NCBI GenBank assembly: GCA_017409005.1
Contig: JAFQTP010000007.1
Coordinates: 56,479 to 120,478 of the forward strand
Source: Clostridia bacterium
GTDB taxonomy: Bacteria; Bacillota; Clostridia; Christensenellales; UBA1242
Direction: 5' to 3'
DNA length: 64,000 nucleotides
The notes beneath the pieces are model-generated. The model ran no database searches, was not told the origin of the DNA, and was given only the letters and a program-made list of their open reading frames with translations. A program made the translations under genes and the position numbers. Shown piece by piece: positions 8,334 to 15,658 of the stretch; within the stretch, counting starts at the first letter, position 1; every line of letters begins with the position of its first letter.

Positions 8334-9260
8334 TTAGATTCTATCTGCATAAGGCAATGATTTTATATAATCTTCCATAAATGTCCAATCGGGTTGATTG
8401 TTTTTTACTGGTAATTTAATTATGTGATTATTATAATCTTTTTGTCTATATTGTCTACCATATGAATTTTTATATTTATCTTTTGTTATAATTGTAGAAA
8501 TAAATATTGCATTATATTTATTTAAGTTTACATTTTTTAAAACAAGAATATTATCATCACATTTAAATTCATTTTCATAATAAAAGCTATTTCCAAACAT
8601 ATCTATAGTAATTGCATTATAATAACTTTTTTGTTCAGAATTTGATATTTTGGAAACAACACCATAATTTTCATATCCTGCTGTTACAAAAGGAATATGT
8701 CCAACTATCCTATCTTCTTTTGTTAGTCTACATCCTCGTTCCATTTTGAAAATTTTTGAAAGTTTAAATTCTTTCCAATTTGTATAATCTGTTAATAGAT
8801 TGTTTTCTTTTACTCTCGTAGTAATAGTTTTTACCTTATAATCTTGTATTATACTATCGCATACATTTAATTCAGGTATTTCAATTTCAGGAAAAGTTTT
8901 ATTTGCAGCCCTACCATAACTATATCTATATTTATTTTTAGAAATACACATCGCATAAAATAATTTTTGTTCTAATGTTAACTCAATTTTAGGTGTTAAC
9001 ACGTACAAATCTCTTCCACTATAATAGTCTTCTGTTTGAACAAAACACGACAAAACCGAACCACTTGTTGCTAAACTTAATGTTCCTGCTTTTTGAGGAT
9101 TTAATCCTTCAATTAATTTTACCCTTGAAACAACTCCGTTATTATTGCTTGTTCTCGCTACAAAGTTAACAGAATTGTCATCTCTATCTTTGGTTTCTTG
9201 GCAATTAATCAATTCAAGATTTACACCATATTTATAATCAAATAAGTCTTTAATCTTCAT
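8334..9260 (-). CDS. Specificity (S) subunit of a BcgI-like restriction-modification system
   Basis: About 308 residues. Two target-recognition domains can be seen: one in the N-terminal half (MKIKDLFDYKYG to the SYGRAANKTFPEIEIPEL block) and one in the second half (WKEFKLSKIFKMERG to SYGRQYRQKDYNNHIIKLP). The repeated pattern SYGR followed by an IxLP/IxIP ending marks the two half-sites. It would direct the partner subunit to a split recognition sequence. ATG 9260 is preferred over the in-frame ATG at 9272 because GGTGAT sits about 6 bases upstream. Either start overlaps the end of the nuclease-methyltransferase gene, so translation is coupled. The recognition sequence cannot be read from the protein. 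Confidence 0.85.
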   Translation of the reverse strand: MKIKDLFDYKYGVNLELINCQETKDRDDNSVNFVARTSNNNGVVSRVKLIEGLNPQKAGTLSLATSGSVLSCFVQTEDYYSGRDLYVLTPKIELTLEQKLFYAMCISKNKYRYSYGRAANKTFPEIEIPELNVCDSIIQDYKVKTITTRVKENNLLTDYTNWKEFKLSKIFKMERGCRLTKEDRIVGHIPFVTAGYENYGVVSKISNSEQKSYYNAITIDMFGNSFYYENEFKCDDNILVLKNVNLNKYNAIFISTIITKDKYKNSYGRQYRQKDYNNHIIKLPVKNNQPDWTFMEDYIKSLPYADRI

Positions 9261-11115
9261 ACACATCACCATTTTTAACTAAATATGCAAGATAATCATT
9301 GACTGTTTGCTGAAAATCAGATTGGGTTAAAGTTGAGTAGTCAGTTTTCATATATGCTTCACACAGCCATTCATCTTCATGTGTTACGCATTGTAAAGCA
9401 GATTTACCGTCCACGACCTTTTTATTTTCATATAAATCAAGCCATTCTTTTTCTATATCTTCCCATTTGTTGTAATAATCAATTCTTCCCATTTTCTTTC
9501 TTTTAACAAATCCATCATCTTTACAATATCCAAAGAATGTAGGTTTAGAACTGTCATGAGATTTATGAGCTTCCCATACCATAACACAAACATTTGTTCC
9601 AGTTGGATAAAATATATCATCTGGCATGCTAAAAACAGCTTTCAATGTATGATAATTAAATAGTCGCTCTCTTACTTCTTTAAATTTTGTTCCAATTGCA
9701 CAACTCATAGGAACAACAGCAACAGCTAGCCCTCTAGGTTCTAGAATATTTAAAAGCCTTTCTACAAACTCCAACTCACATTTATCTTCTTGAGCATATG
9801 GCGGATTAATTAAACCCAAAGACAAATGCTTATTTTTTAAATTATTATATATTTCTTGGGAGAAACAATCGCCACATACAATATTTGATTTTCCATCTTT
9901 ACGAATAATCATATTTGTAATAGCTAAAGTGTACAAATCAGTATCAAGTTCTACACCATACAATCCATTTTTCTTTATCTCCAATATTTCAGAAGCATTT
10001 GCATCTTTACACATTAAACCCATAGCGGTAACAAGAAACGATGCCGAACCACAACATATATCCACAACCTTACTTTGTTTATTAATTTCCCCCAACTTAC
10101 ACATAAAGTCTGTCAAATGTTTAGGAGTTAAAACAATTCCTAAGCCTTTTCCATCGGTAGAGCTATATTTGATAAATTCGTGATAGAAAATACTTAAAGC
10201 ATCTTCAGTATATTCATAATGGTTCATCATAGGCAAAATTCTCATCTCAAGTTGCTCAATAAACCAAGCCAAAGAACCATTTTCACCTAAAGGAATTGAT
10301 TTAATTTTCTCATTACTTTTAATTCTTCTAAAAGAACTTTTTATAGCTTCTATTTTTTCTCTCTTTATATCGCTATTATCAAGAGTTTCCTCAATTGAAT
10401 CAATCATTAATTTTACTAAACTATTGAATGAATTTATATTATTCCAAGTATTTCTAAAATCTGCATTTTGTAAAGCAATAAGCATTCCGGCAATAAAAAT
10501 AGGCTTGTCCTTTTCTGAAATTTTAATTTGTCTCAATTTCTCATGCATAATTTGAGACAATTCTCTGATTTCTTGTAAAGAAAACTTTCTTTCAAGTTTT
10601 TTACCTTCTACAAGATTTAAATAGTTCAATGGCTCTAATATTGTGTCTTTTGCTTTTTTAAGCTCCTGATAATCTTCAAATCCTTTTTTCCAATAAAAAG
10701 TATTAACCTTAACATTATCTTTAGAAGTACCACTAACTGCAACAGCAACAACATTATAATCTTCTTTTAGATGTTTTGCATAAAATAGGGCACCGTCTAC
10801 AGCATATTTTTGAGGCATATTCTTTTCCATACTCTCATGATCTTTAGTAGACTTCTTGCATTCAACTAAAATAATAGTGTTTCTATCGTTGTTAAAAGTT
10901 ACTATATATTCTGGTTTTGCTCGACCTGTTCCAACAGTGTCATAGTCGTCCAATGAACAGATAGTAGGTTTTCCACCCATTTCCTTTAATCTTTTCTCTA
11001 TTTTATCAAAATTATCGGCTTCTCCTTGTGGAAAAACAAATCCAAAATCGTTTTCTCCCAACTCAACACCCATTTCTTTTAGTACAAGATTTTCACTATA
11101 TCTTTCATTAGCCAT
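9250..11115 (-). CDS. Fused restriction endonuclease / N6-adenine methyltransferase (BcgI A-like)
   Basis: 621 residues. The N-terminal ~130 form a PD-(D/E)xK-type nuclease: PEYIV (68-72) then ILVECKK with E85 and K87. A helical linker leads to an N6-adenine methyltransferase: DICCGSASFL (352-361, AdoMet motif I) and INPPYA (436-441, catalytic NPPY). One chain that both cuts and methylates, with a separate S subunit, is the Type IIB BcgI-like layout; such enzymes typically cut on both sides of the site. Its ATG overlaps the stop of the small upstream gene (TAATG), and the S gene overlaps its end. Type I-like without a motor subunit is the only alternative, and no helicase gene is present. Confidence 0.9.
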   Translation of the reverse strand: MANERYSENLVLKEMGVELGENDFGFVFPQGEADNFDKIEKRLKEMGGKPTICSLDDYDTVGTGRAKPEYIVTFNNDRNTIILVECKKSTKDHESMEKNMPQKYAVDGALFYAKHLKEDYNVVAVAVSGTSKDNVKVNTFYWKKGFEDYQELKKAKDTILEPLNYLNLVEGKKLERKFSLQEIRELSQIMHEKLRQIKISEKDKPIFIAGMLIALQNADFRNTWNNINSFNSLVKLMIDSIEETLDNSDIKREKIEAIKSSFRRIKSNEKIKSIPLGENGSLAWFIEQLEMRILPMMNHYEYTEDALSIFYHEFIKYSSTDGKGLGIVLTPKHLTDFMCKLGEINKQSKVVDICCGSASFLVTAMGLMCKDANASEILEIKKNGLYGVELDTDLYTLAITNMIIRKDGKSNIVCGDCFSQEIYNNLKNKHLSLGLINPPYAQEDKCELEFVERLLNILEPRGLAVAVVPMSCAIGTKFKEVRERLFNYHTLKAVFSMPDDIFYPTGTNVCVMVWEAHKSHDSSKPTFFGYCKDDGFVKRKKMGRIDYYNKWEDIEKEWLDLYENKKVVDGKSALQCVTHEDEWLCEAYMKTDYSTLTQSDFQQTVNDYLAYLVKNGDVYED

Positions 11116-11306
11116 TACTTTTTCTCCCTTTTTTGTTTAATTTCAGAACATGTTGATTTAAACTGAGTTTTATTTGAAATCATCATTTGAGCTAAGTGAT
11201 TAAAAAACTCATCTACATAAATTCCTTGCTTAATTAATTCTCCATGCAACTCAGAATATAAATCTGGAACAAATCTGACCTGTACTTGTTTTGTCTTTTT
11301 GTTCAT
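11115..11306 (-). CDS. Small regulator, ribbon-helix-helix-like, leading the restriction operon
   Basis: 63 residues. The pattern KQVQVRFVPDLYSELHGELIKQGI resembles a ribbon-helix-helix fold (a strand followed by two helices), as in plasmid and antitoxin repressors, and the C-terminus is very basic. It is the first gene of the operon, sits one base-overlap from the nuclease/methyltransferase gene, and is preceded by a palindromic AT-rich operator (11316-11349) that also covers its ribosome site. This is the layout of a controller protein that delays or limits restriction enzyme production. Fold assignment is by pattern only. Confidence 0.65.
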   Translation of the reverse strand: MNKKTKQVQVRFVPDLYSELHGELIKQGIYVDEFFNHLAQMMISNKTQFKSTCSEIKQKREKK

Positions 11307-11315
11307 TTTATCTCC

Positions 11316-11349
11316 TTGATATCAAAATATCTTGATATAATGATATCAA
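11316..11349 (-). promoter_or_regulatory. Candidate operator of the restriction operon
   Basis: The perfect palindrome TTGATATCAA (11316-11325) is followed by TTGATAT (11332-11338) and TGATATCA (11341-11348), three related half-site clusters within 34 bases. The first touches the AAGGAG ribosome site of the small regulator gene, so a protein bound there could block both transcription and translation. Confidence 0.7.
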
Positions 11350-11469
11350 ATTATCATAAAAAAAACAAGCATTTTAAAATATAAATTTAGTTCAAATCCC
11401 TTCTTCTTCGTACGATTTAAAACATTTTTTGATTTTCGCAAAATCAAAATCAAAATTATTAAAAAAGCA

Positions 11470-11493
11470 AAAAAGAGCCTAAAATGGCTCTAA
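11470..11493 (-). terminator. Terminator downstream of tRNA-Ser(GCT)
   Basis: AGAGCC/GGCTCT stem with loop ATTTTA; on the minus strand it is followed by TTTTTT. Confidence 0.8.
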
Positions 11494-11502
11494 AAATGAA
11501 AA

Positions 11503-11541
11503 ATGTTCACTCAGTCTCTGGTTAGAGACAAAAGTGAACAT
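11503..11541. other. Two-tier hairpin next to tRNA-Ser(GCT)
   Basis: Outer arms ATGTTCACT/AGTGAACAT and inner arms GTCTCT/AGAGAC with a GGTT loop. It lies 5 bases beyond the tRNA 3' end and could be a processing hairpin or part of an integration site. Confidence 0.6.
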
Positions 11542-11546
11542 TATGT

Positions 11547-11637
11547 TGGCGGAGAGAGAGGGATTTGAACCCTCGCTCCAGTTGCCCGGACTAAGGCCTT
11601 AGCAGGGCCTCCTCTTCGACCTCTTGAGTATCTCTCC
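11547..11637 (-). tRNA. tRNA-Ser (anticodon GCT)
   Basis: 91 bases including encoded CCA. It has the long variable arm of a class II tRNA; acceptor GGAGAGA pairs with TCTCTCC, the T loop is GGTTCAAATCC, and the anticodon loop CTGCTAA reads GCT. It marks the right edge of the accessory segment. Confidence 0.95.
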
Positions 11638-11925
11638 AAAATATTGTGCTATAAAAAGCATTGTTAGTTTATCAAAATGATGTGGTGTTGTCAATGATTA
11701 AATAAAAGTTTTGTACACAAAATTTGTCGAGTTTATGTTGCGTTTACAAAATGATGGCTTAGGGCTGTTGAGCGGTGGTTGATAAGTTTGAATAACTATG
11801 CTAAACGAATAAACAAAATGTAAGAATGGTTTAATTTGTTGGTTGCAATTTAATTATTTGATATACTTAAAAGGTAATGGACTAATAAATTTTTACTTCA
11901 AGATTTTTAATTGTGAGGAGAATTT
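11638..11925. other. Intergenic region before the small kinase gene
   Basis: No gene seen. A likely promoter for the next operon is near 11858-11866 (GATATACTT); the remainder is AT-rich without clear repeats. Confidence 0.4.
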
Positions 11926-12426
11926 ATGGCTAAACTTATTGTAATTGGTTGCCCTGGGAGCGGAAAGTCGACCATGACATTTAAATTGCAAGAAAAATTA
12001 AATTGTGCTGTGCTGCACTTGGATAAAATTTATCATATAGATAACGAACACCACATAACCAGGGACGAACTAGTTCAAAAAGTTAACGAATTTGCCAATT
12101 TGCACGATAGTTGGATTATTGACGGAAATTATGTTTCAACTGTTGAGCAAAGGGTTAAACTTGCCGACACTGTGGTTTTGCTTGATTTTGATACAGAACT
12201 ATGTGTTAAAAATGCTATTAATAGGTCGAAGCAAGAAAAACGCGCCGACATGGCTGCAGGGTTTGACAATTCAAAAATTAAAGACGAATTTATTGAGTTT
12301 ATTAAAAACTTTAAAACAAACACCTTGCCCAAAATTATGGCGGTGCTTGAAAATTACAAAACAGAAAAAGAAATTGTTATTTTAAAAAACTATAACGATG
12401 TTGACAGCTTTATTGAAAGTTTTTAG
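11926..12426 (+). CDS. P-loop nucleotide kinase-like protein (FlaR/topology-modulation family)
   Basis: 166 residues with Walker A GCPGSGKST near the N-terminus and the HLDKIYH and IIDGNY patterns typical of the adenylate-kinase-like family often annotated as DNA topology modulation protein FlaR. It probably binds ATP and may phosphorylate a small substrate that is not established. Start ATG 11926 has GTGAGGAG upstream. It leads a four-gene run with 10-14 base gaps (unknown acidic protein, flavin reductase, flavodoxin-like protein). The FlaR name reflects family habit rather than a proven role. Confidence 0.8.
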   Translation: MAKLIVIGCPGSGKSTMTFKLQEKLNCAVLHLDKIYHIDNEHHITRDELVQKVNEFANLHDSWIIDGNYVSTVEQRVKLADTVVLLDFDTELCVKNAINRSKQEKRADMAAGFDNSKIKDEFIEFIKNFKTNTLPKIMAVLENYKTEKEIVILKNYNDVDSFIESF

Positions 12427-12440
12427 TTGAGGAGAAAGCT

Positions 12441-12707
12441 ATGATAAAATGGGAAATGATTTATACCGATTCGGATAACGATGAAGATGAATTTTTAGTA
12501 GACAATCTTACCATCGATATGGAAAACAAACGATATATTTTAGATGTTGATGTTGACGATTCTATTACTGATAGTGTTGACGAAAATGGTGAACCATATG
12601 GTTGTTCTAGTTATGTAAGCAAAAAACTATTTAATTTTATTTTGCAGGCTTTAAAAGATGCTAATTTTAAACAAGCAAAATGGACCGAATTTAGTGATGA
12701 AGATTAA
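12441..12707 (+). CDS. Small acidic protein of unknown function (88 aa)
   Basis: Very acidic (many Asp/Glu), with a C-terminal amphipathic helix (SKKLFNFILQALKDANFKQA). No signal peptide or membrane segment, so cytoplasmic. It has GAGGAGA before its ATG and sits between the kinase-like gene and the flavin reductase gene, 14 and 10 bases from its neighbours, which supports it as a real translated gene. I do not recognise a family. The ORF starting inside its end in another frame is the upstream extension of the next gene. Confidence 0.75.
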   Translation: MIKWEMIYTDSDNDEDEFLVDNLTIDMENKRYILDVDVDDSITDSVDENGEPYGCSSYVSKKLFNFILQALKDANFKQAKWTEFSDED

Positions 12708-12717
12708 GAGGTGTAAT

Positions 12718-13638
12718 ATGAAAAAAGATAAATTAAAAGAACTTAGAATTGTTGATAATTTTTATCAAACTTCTTCATTTTTTCCAATGCCAACAGTTTT
12801 AATTAGCACTGTTAGCGAAAACGGACAAACAAATTTGGGTGCATATTCATTATGTTTTCCTTATTACATTGCTGGAAAAGACTATTATTCAATGCTTCTA
12901 GAGTGCCGCAACAGCTCAAACACCGCACAAAATATTTTACGCACAAAAAAGGCAACCATTAACTTTATTACCGACGAGCGTAAATATTTTAAAGAAGCGG
13001 TAAGGCTTGGTTTTCCGGGTGACACAACCGAAGAAAAAATGAAAGATTGTTTGTTTACTTTAATTAACAGCGATTTAGGTGCAGACCGACCACAGATGGT
13101 TGAAGAAAGTTACCAAGTGTTTGAGTGCACTTGGGACGATAGTTTAGAGGGTGCCGAAGTGTTTAAGCCTGGCAATTTAGAGGGATATGAGCCGCCTTAC
13201 AACAACTTTAATGGCATAACCAGCAAGTTTGGCGCACACTTTATTTTAAAAATTGATAAAATTTTAATGAAAGAAAAGTATCATAACTCAATTGTTAATG
13301 GTGTTAATAAAAACAACTATCCTAGTGTTCCGGTTGACTATGGTTATAGGGATAGCACAAACTTTTGGTATTCTAAGTTTAAAAAGCCTATTGCTGAAAA
13401 AATTCCTGCAAAAGAAGGCGACCCAAAATCGGTTATGTATGCTGCCGAACGCATTGACCCTGAAGTTAAATTTACTGAAGGCGCGTGCTCTAAACTTGTT
13501 AAAATACCTCGAGTGTTTTTAAAAGCAGCACTAACCCAAATGGTTAACATTGCAAAAGAAGAGGGCATTAGTTTAATTGACGAGGCTGCCCTAGACATTA
13601 TTAACGACAAACGTCGTAAAGAAAAGAAGGGTAAATAA
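12718..13638 (+). CDS. Flavin reductase-like protein (FMN-binding split barrel)
   Basis: 306 residues starting at ATG 12718, which follows AGAGGTG; the longer frame back to 12658 overlaps the previous gene and is rejected. The N-terminal half carries the split-barrel pattern FFPMPTVLISTVSENGQTNLG, SLCFPYYIAGK and the SSNTAQNILRTKKATINFI stretch seen in flavin reductase-like and FMN-binding oxidoreductases. It would bind FMN and reduce an unknown substrate in the cytoplasm. A flavodoxin-like reductase gene follows 11 bases later, suggesting a small flavin redox pathway. Family is clear, substrate unknown. Confidence 0.85.
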   Translation: MKKDKLKELRIVDNFYQTSSFFPMPTVLISTVSENGQTNLGAYSLCFPYYIAGKDYYSMLLECRNSSNTAQNILRTKKATINFITDERKYFKEAVRLGFPGDTTEEKMKDCLFTLINSDLGADRPQMVEESYQVFECTWDDSLEGAEVFKPGNLEGYEPPYNNFNGITSKFGAHFILKIDKILMKEKYHNSIVNGVNKNNYPSVPVDYGYRDSTNFWYSKFKKPIAEKIPAKEGDPKSVMYAAERIDPEVKFTEGACSKLVKIPRVFLKAALTQMVNIAKEEGISLIDEAALDIINDKRRKEKKGK

Positions 13639-13649
13639 AGGAATTAGAA

Positions 13650-14186
13650 ATGAAAAATGTTTTAATTATTTCGTCAACACCACGTGTGGGCGGAAACTCG
13701 GAAGTGTTGTGTAAGCAATTTGCAAAAGGCGCACAAGAGGCAGGACACAATGTTGAAATGGTTAATTTGCGTGATTACAAACTAAACTATTGCATTGGTT
13801 GTTATGCATGCCACAAACTTGGCAAATGTTTTCAAAACGATGGCATGAACGAGTTAAGCGAAAAAATGCTTAATGCCAATGTTATTGTTTTGGCAACACC
13901 AGTTTACTATTATTGCATGAGCGGTCAATTAAAAGTGTTTATTGATAGACTTACACCAATTTACGAGCAAGTTAAAGCCGAAATTTATTTAATTGCCACC
14001 ATGTGGGACCCAGACGAAAAAATGATGGAGCCAACCATTGAGGCAATGCGTGGGCTTACAAGAGATTGTTTTGAAGATTGCCGTGAAATGGGAATTATTT
14101 GTGCAAGCGATGTTGGTGGATTAGGCGAAATTAACGATAAACCAGATTATTTACATTTGGCTTACACAATGGGTAAAAATTGTTAA
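13650..14186 (+). CDS. Flavodoxin-fold NAD(P)H-dependent FMN reductase / iron-sulfur flavoprotein family
   Basis: 178 residues with the FMN phosphate loop SSTPRVGGNSE near the N-terminus, the C-x2-C-x5-C cluster CIGCYACHKLGKC (about 49-61) and TPVYYYCMSGQLKVFIDRL, all standard for the NAD(P)H-dependent oxidoreductase / flavodoxin-fold family of anaerobes. It likely transfers electrons from NAD(P)H through FMN. It is last in the operon; its stop codon is part of a terminator hairpin. The compact length agrees with the family. Confidence 0.88.
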   Translation: MKNVLIISSTPRVGGNSEVLCKQFAKGAQEAGHNVEMVNLRDYKLNYCIGCYACHKLGKCFQNDGMNELSEKMLNANVIVLATPVYYYCMSGQLKVFIDRLTPIYEQVKAEIYLIATMWDPDEKMMEPTIEAMRGLTRDCFEDCREMGIICASDVGGLGEINDKPDYLHLAYTMGKNC

Positions 14187-14212
14187 AAGGAAGCAAATGT
14201 GCTTCCTTTTTT
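14185..14212 (+). terminator. Terminator of the flavoprotein operon
   Basis: AAAAGGAAGC/GCTTCCTTTT, 10-bp perfect stem with a 6-base loop and T run; its first bases are the stop codon. It isolates the reverse transcriptase unit from upstream transcription. Confidence 0.9.
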
Positions 14213-14218
14213 ATTGAT

Positions 14219-14247
14219 TTGACAAAATTGTAATAAAACGATAATAT
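14219..14247 (+). promoter_or_regulatory. Strong sigma-A type promoter of the ncRNA-RT unit
   Basis: TTGACA (14219-14224), 17-base spacer, TAATAT (14242-14247). The match to consensus and spacing is near perfect. Predicted transcription start is about 14254, exactly at the first base of the RNA's closing stem. Confidence 0.85.
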
Positions 14248-14253
14248 GTTAAT

Positions 14254-14386
14254 AGAAAGGAAAGTGAATTTTTAATTATCACATCTGCAGTGGGGTGAAG
14301 CACGCATTAATTAATGGTTTTGCAGATAGCCGGTGTGTGTTTAGCCACGTAGCAATATTATTGCTTTCAAAGTAATTTCCTTTCTT
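14254..14386 (+). ncRNA. Structured non-coding RNA upstream of the reverse transcriptase (msr-msd-like or DRT-type template candidate)
   Basis: About 130 nt enclosed by a 10-bp perfect stem, AGAAAGGAAA (14254-14263) with TTTCCTTTCT (14376-14385), like the a1/a2 arms of retron RNAs. Inside: a 7-bp stem ATCTGCA/TGCAGAT (14283-14289 with 14321-14327); a palindrome CATTAATTAATG (14305-14316); AGCAAT/ATTGCT with a 3-base loop (14351-14365); and a possible 8-bp pseudoknot of 14298-14305 with 14335-14342. The closing stem is followed by a U run and then at once by the RT start codon. There is no open reading frame. Existence of the RNA is well supported; its use as a template is inferred. Confidence 0.75.
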
Positions 14387-14391
14387 TTTTT

Positions 14392-15600
14392 ATGGATATT
14401 TTAAGCGAATTATTAAATAAAGATAAGTGGAACGAGTTTTTAGAGTATAAACTAACAAAATCGCACTTAAACAAAACAGAAGAAACTTTTTTAAAACAAT
14501 ATGTTGCTCAAGAAAAATATTTGAGCATAGCACAAAAAATAGATGCAGGGTCTTATGTTTTTTCTGCGCCCATAAAAACGCTTATAAACAAAAGCGGCTC
14601 AACAAAAAAACGCGCAGTATATAGTTTTTCGGAAGACGAAAACATTGTTTTAAAATTTATTTCGTTTTGTCTTTATAAATACGATTATGTGTTTTGTCCA
14701 AGCACCTATGCTTTTAGGCGTAACATAACGGTTAAGCAGGCTTTTAATAACATTATTAAAAGTGGCGTTGATAATAAGTTTTCTTATAAACTTGATATTT
14801 CTAACTATTTTAACAGCATTAATATTAATTTGCTTTTGCCAAAGTTAAAAGCTGTGCTTAATAAAGATGCTAGGTTATATGATTTACTAAAAACAATTTT
14901 AACCTTAAACAAGAGTGTTTATAATGGTGAGGTTATAACTGAAGAGCGTGGCGTTATGGCAGGAACACCAACATCAACATTTTTAGCAAACATATATTTG
15001 CTTGATTTAGACAACTATTTTTATAACGCTAATGTAACTTATGCTAGATATTCCGACGACATTATTGTGTTTGGCCAAAGCGAAACTGAGATAAATAAAC
15101 ACAAAGATTACATTTTAGAGTGTTTAACAAAAATGAATTTGGTTGTTAATCCGGCAAAAGTTTGTTTAACTAAACCACATGAAAAGTGGACATATTTGGG
15201 GTTTAGCTATCATGATGGCGTTGTGGATTTGTCGGAAGTAACACTTAAAAAAATTAAAGATAAAATTAGGCGTAAGGCAAGGGCAATTTATAGATGGAAA
15301 GTTAAAAACCAAAAAGAAACTTTGCACGCAGCCAAGGTGCTTATAAGGGTGTTTAACAACAAATTTTATAGGCTTAACAACACCAAAGATTTAACTTGGA
15401 GTAAATGGTTTTTTCCAATTATTAACACATCAAACAGCCTTAAACTTATAGATAAGCACTTAGTGCAATATGTTAGGTTTTTATCTAGTGGAAAATTTAC
15501 AAAACAAAACTATAACCTAACATATAAAAAAATAAAAACACTAGGCTATAAAAGTTTGGTGCACGAATATTATAAATTTAGGCAAAACGAGCAAGTTTAA
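14392..15600 (+). CDS. Reverse transcriptase (stand-alone, ncRNA-associated)
   Basis: 402 residues. RT motifs in order: KRAVYSF (73-79), YKLDISNYFNSI (132-143, catalytic D135), GVMAGTPTSTFLANIYL (187-203), YARYSDDIIVFG (218-229, catalytic YxDD with D222 and D223), WTYLGF (266-271). After the thumb is a basic region and a conserved-looking end (TWSKWFFPIINT to KTLGYKSLVHEYY). No maturase, endonuclease or protease domain is present, so it is not a typical group II intron protein. The retron NAxxH and VTG signatures are not seen. It starts right after the ncRNA and has no Shine-Dalgarno; the 3' stem strand is instead pyrimidine-rich. RT identity is certain; class (retron or DRT/UG-type defence) is open. 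Confidence 0.92.
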   Translation: MDILSELLNKDKWNEFLEYKLTKSHLNKTEETFLKQYVAQEKYLSIAQKIDAGSYVFSAPIKTLINKSGSTKKRAVYSFSEDENIVLKFISFCLYKYDYVFCPSTYAFRRNITVKQAFNNIIKSGVDNKFSYKLDISNYFNSININLLLPKLKAVLNKDARLYDLLKTILTLNKSVYNGEVITEERGVMAGTPTSTFLANIYLLDLDNYFYNANVTYARYSDDIIVFGQSETEINKHKDYILECLTKMNLVVNPAKVCLTKPHEKWTYLGFSYHDGVVDLSEVTLKKIKDKIRRKARAIYRWKVKNQKETLHAAKVLIRVFNNKFYRLNNTKDLTWSKWFFPIINTSNSLKLIDKHLVQYVRFLSSGKFTKQNYNLTYKKIKTLGYKSLVHEYYKFRQNEQV

Positions 15601-15613
15601 AATATTAAAAGAA

Positions 15614-15656
15614 AAAAGTTTTACACAGCATTAAAGCAGGGTGTAAAACTTTTATT
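15614..15656. terminator. Bidirectional terminator between the RT and a convergent gene
   Basis: Perfect 13-bp stem AAAAGTTTTACAC/GTGTAAAACTTTT with T/A tracts on both sides. Confidence 0.9.
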
Positions 15657-15658
15657 TT

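Noticed and set aside
9929-10183. 84-codon plus-strand frame inside the methyltransferase gene
   Set aside because: Antisense shadow of the well-supported nuclease-methyltransferase gene.
14254-15600. Classical retron with effector
   Set aside because: No NAxxH or VTG signature in the RT, and no effector gene between the promoter and the terminator. Kept instead as RT plus ncRNA of open class.
14392-15600. Group II intron
   Set aside because: No maturase X or endonuclease domain, no intron domain V/VI-like hairpin downstream, and the gene is closed by a normal terminator.
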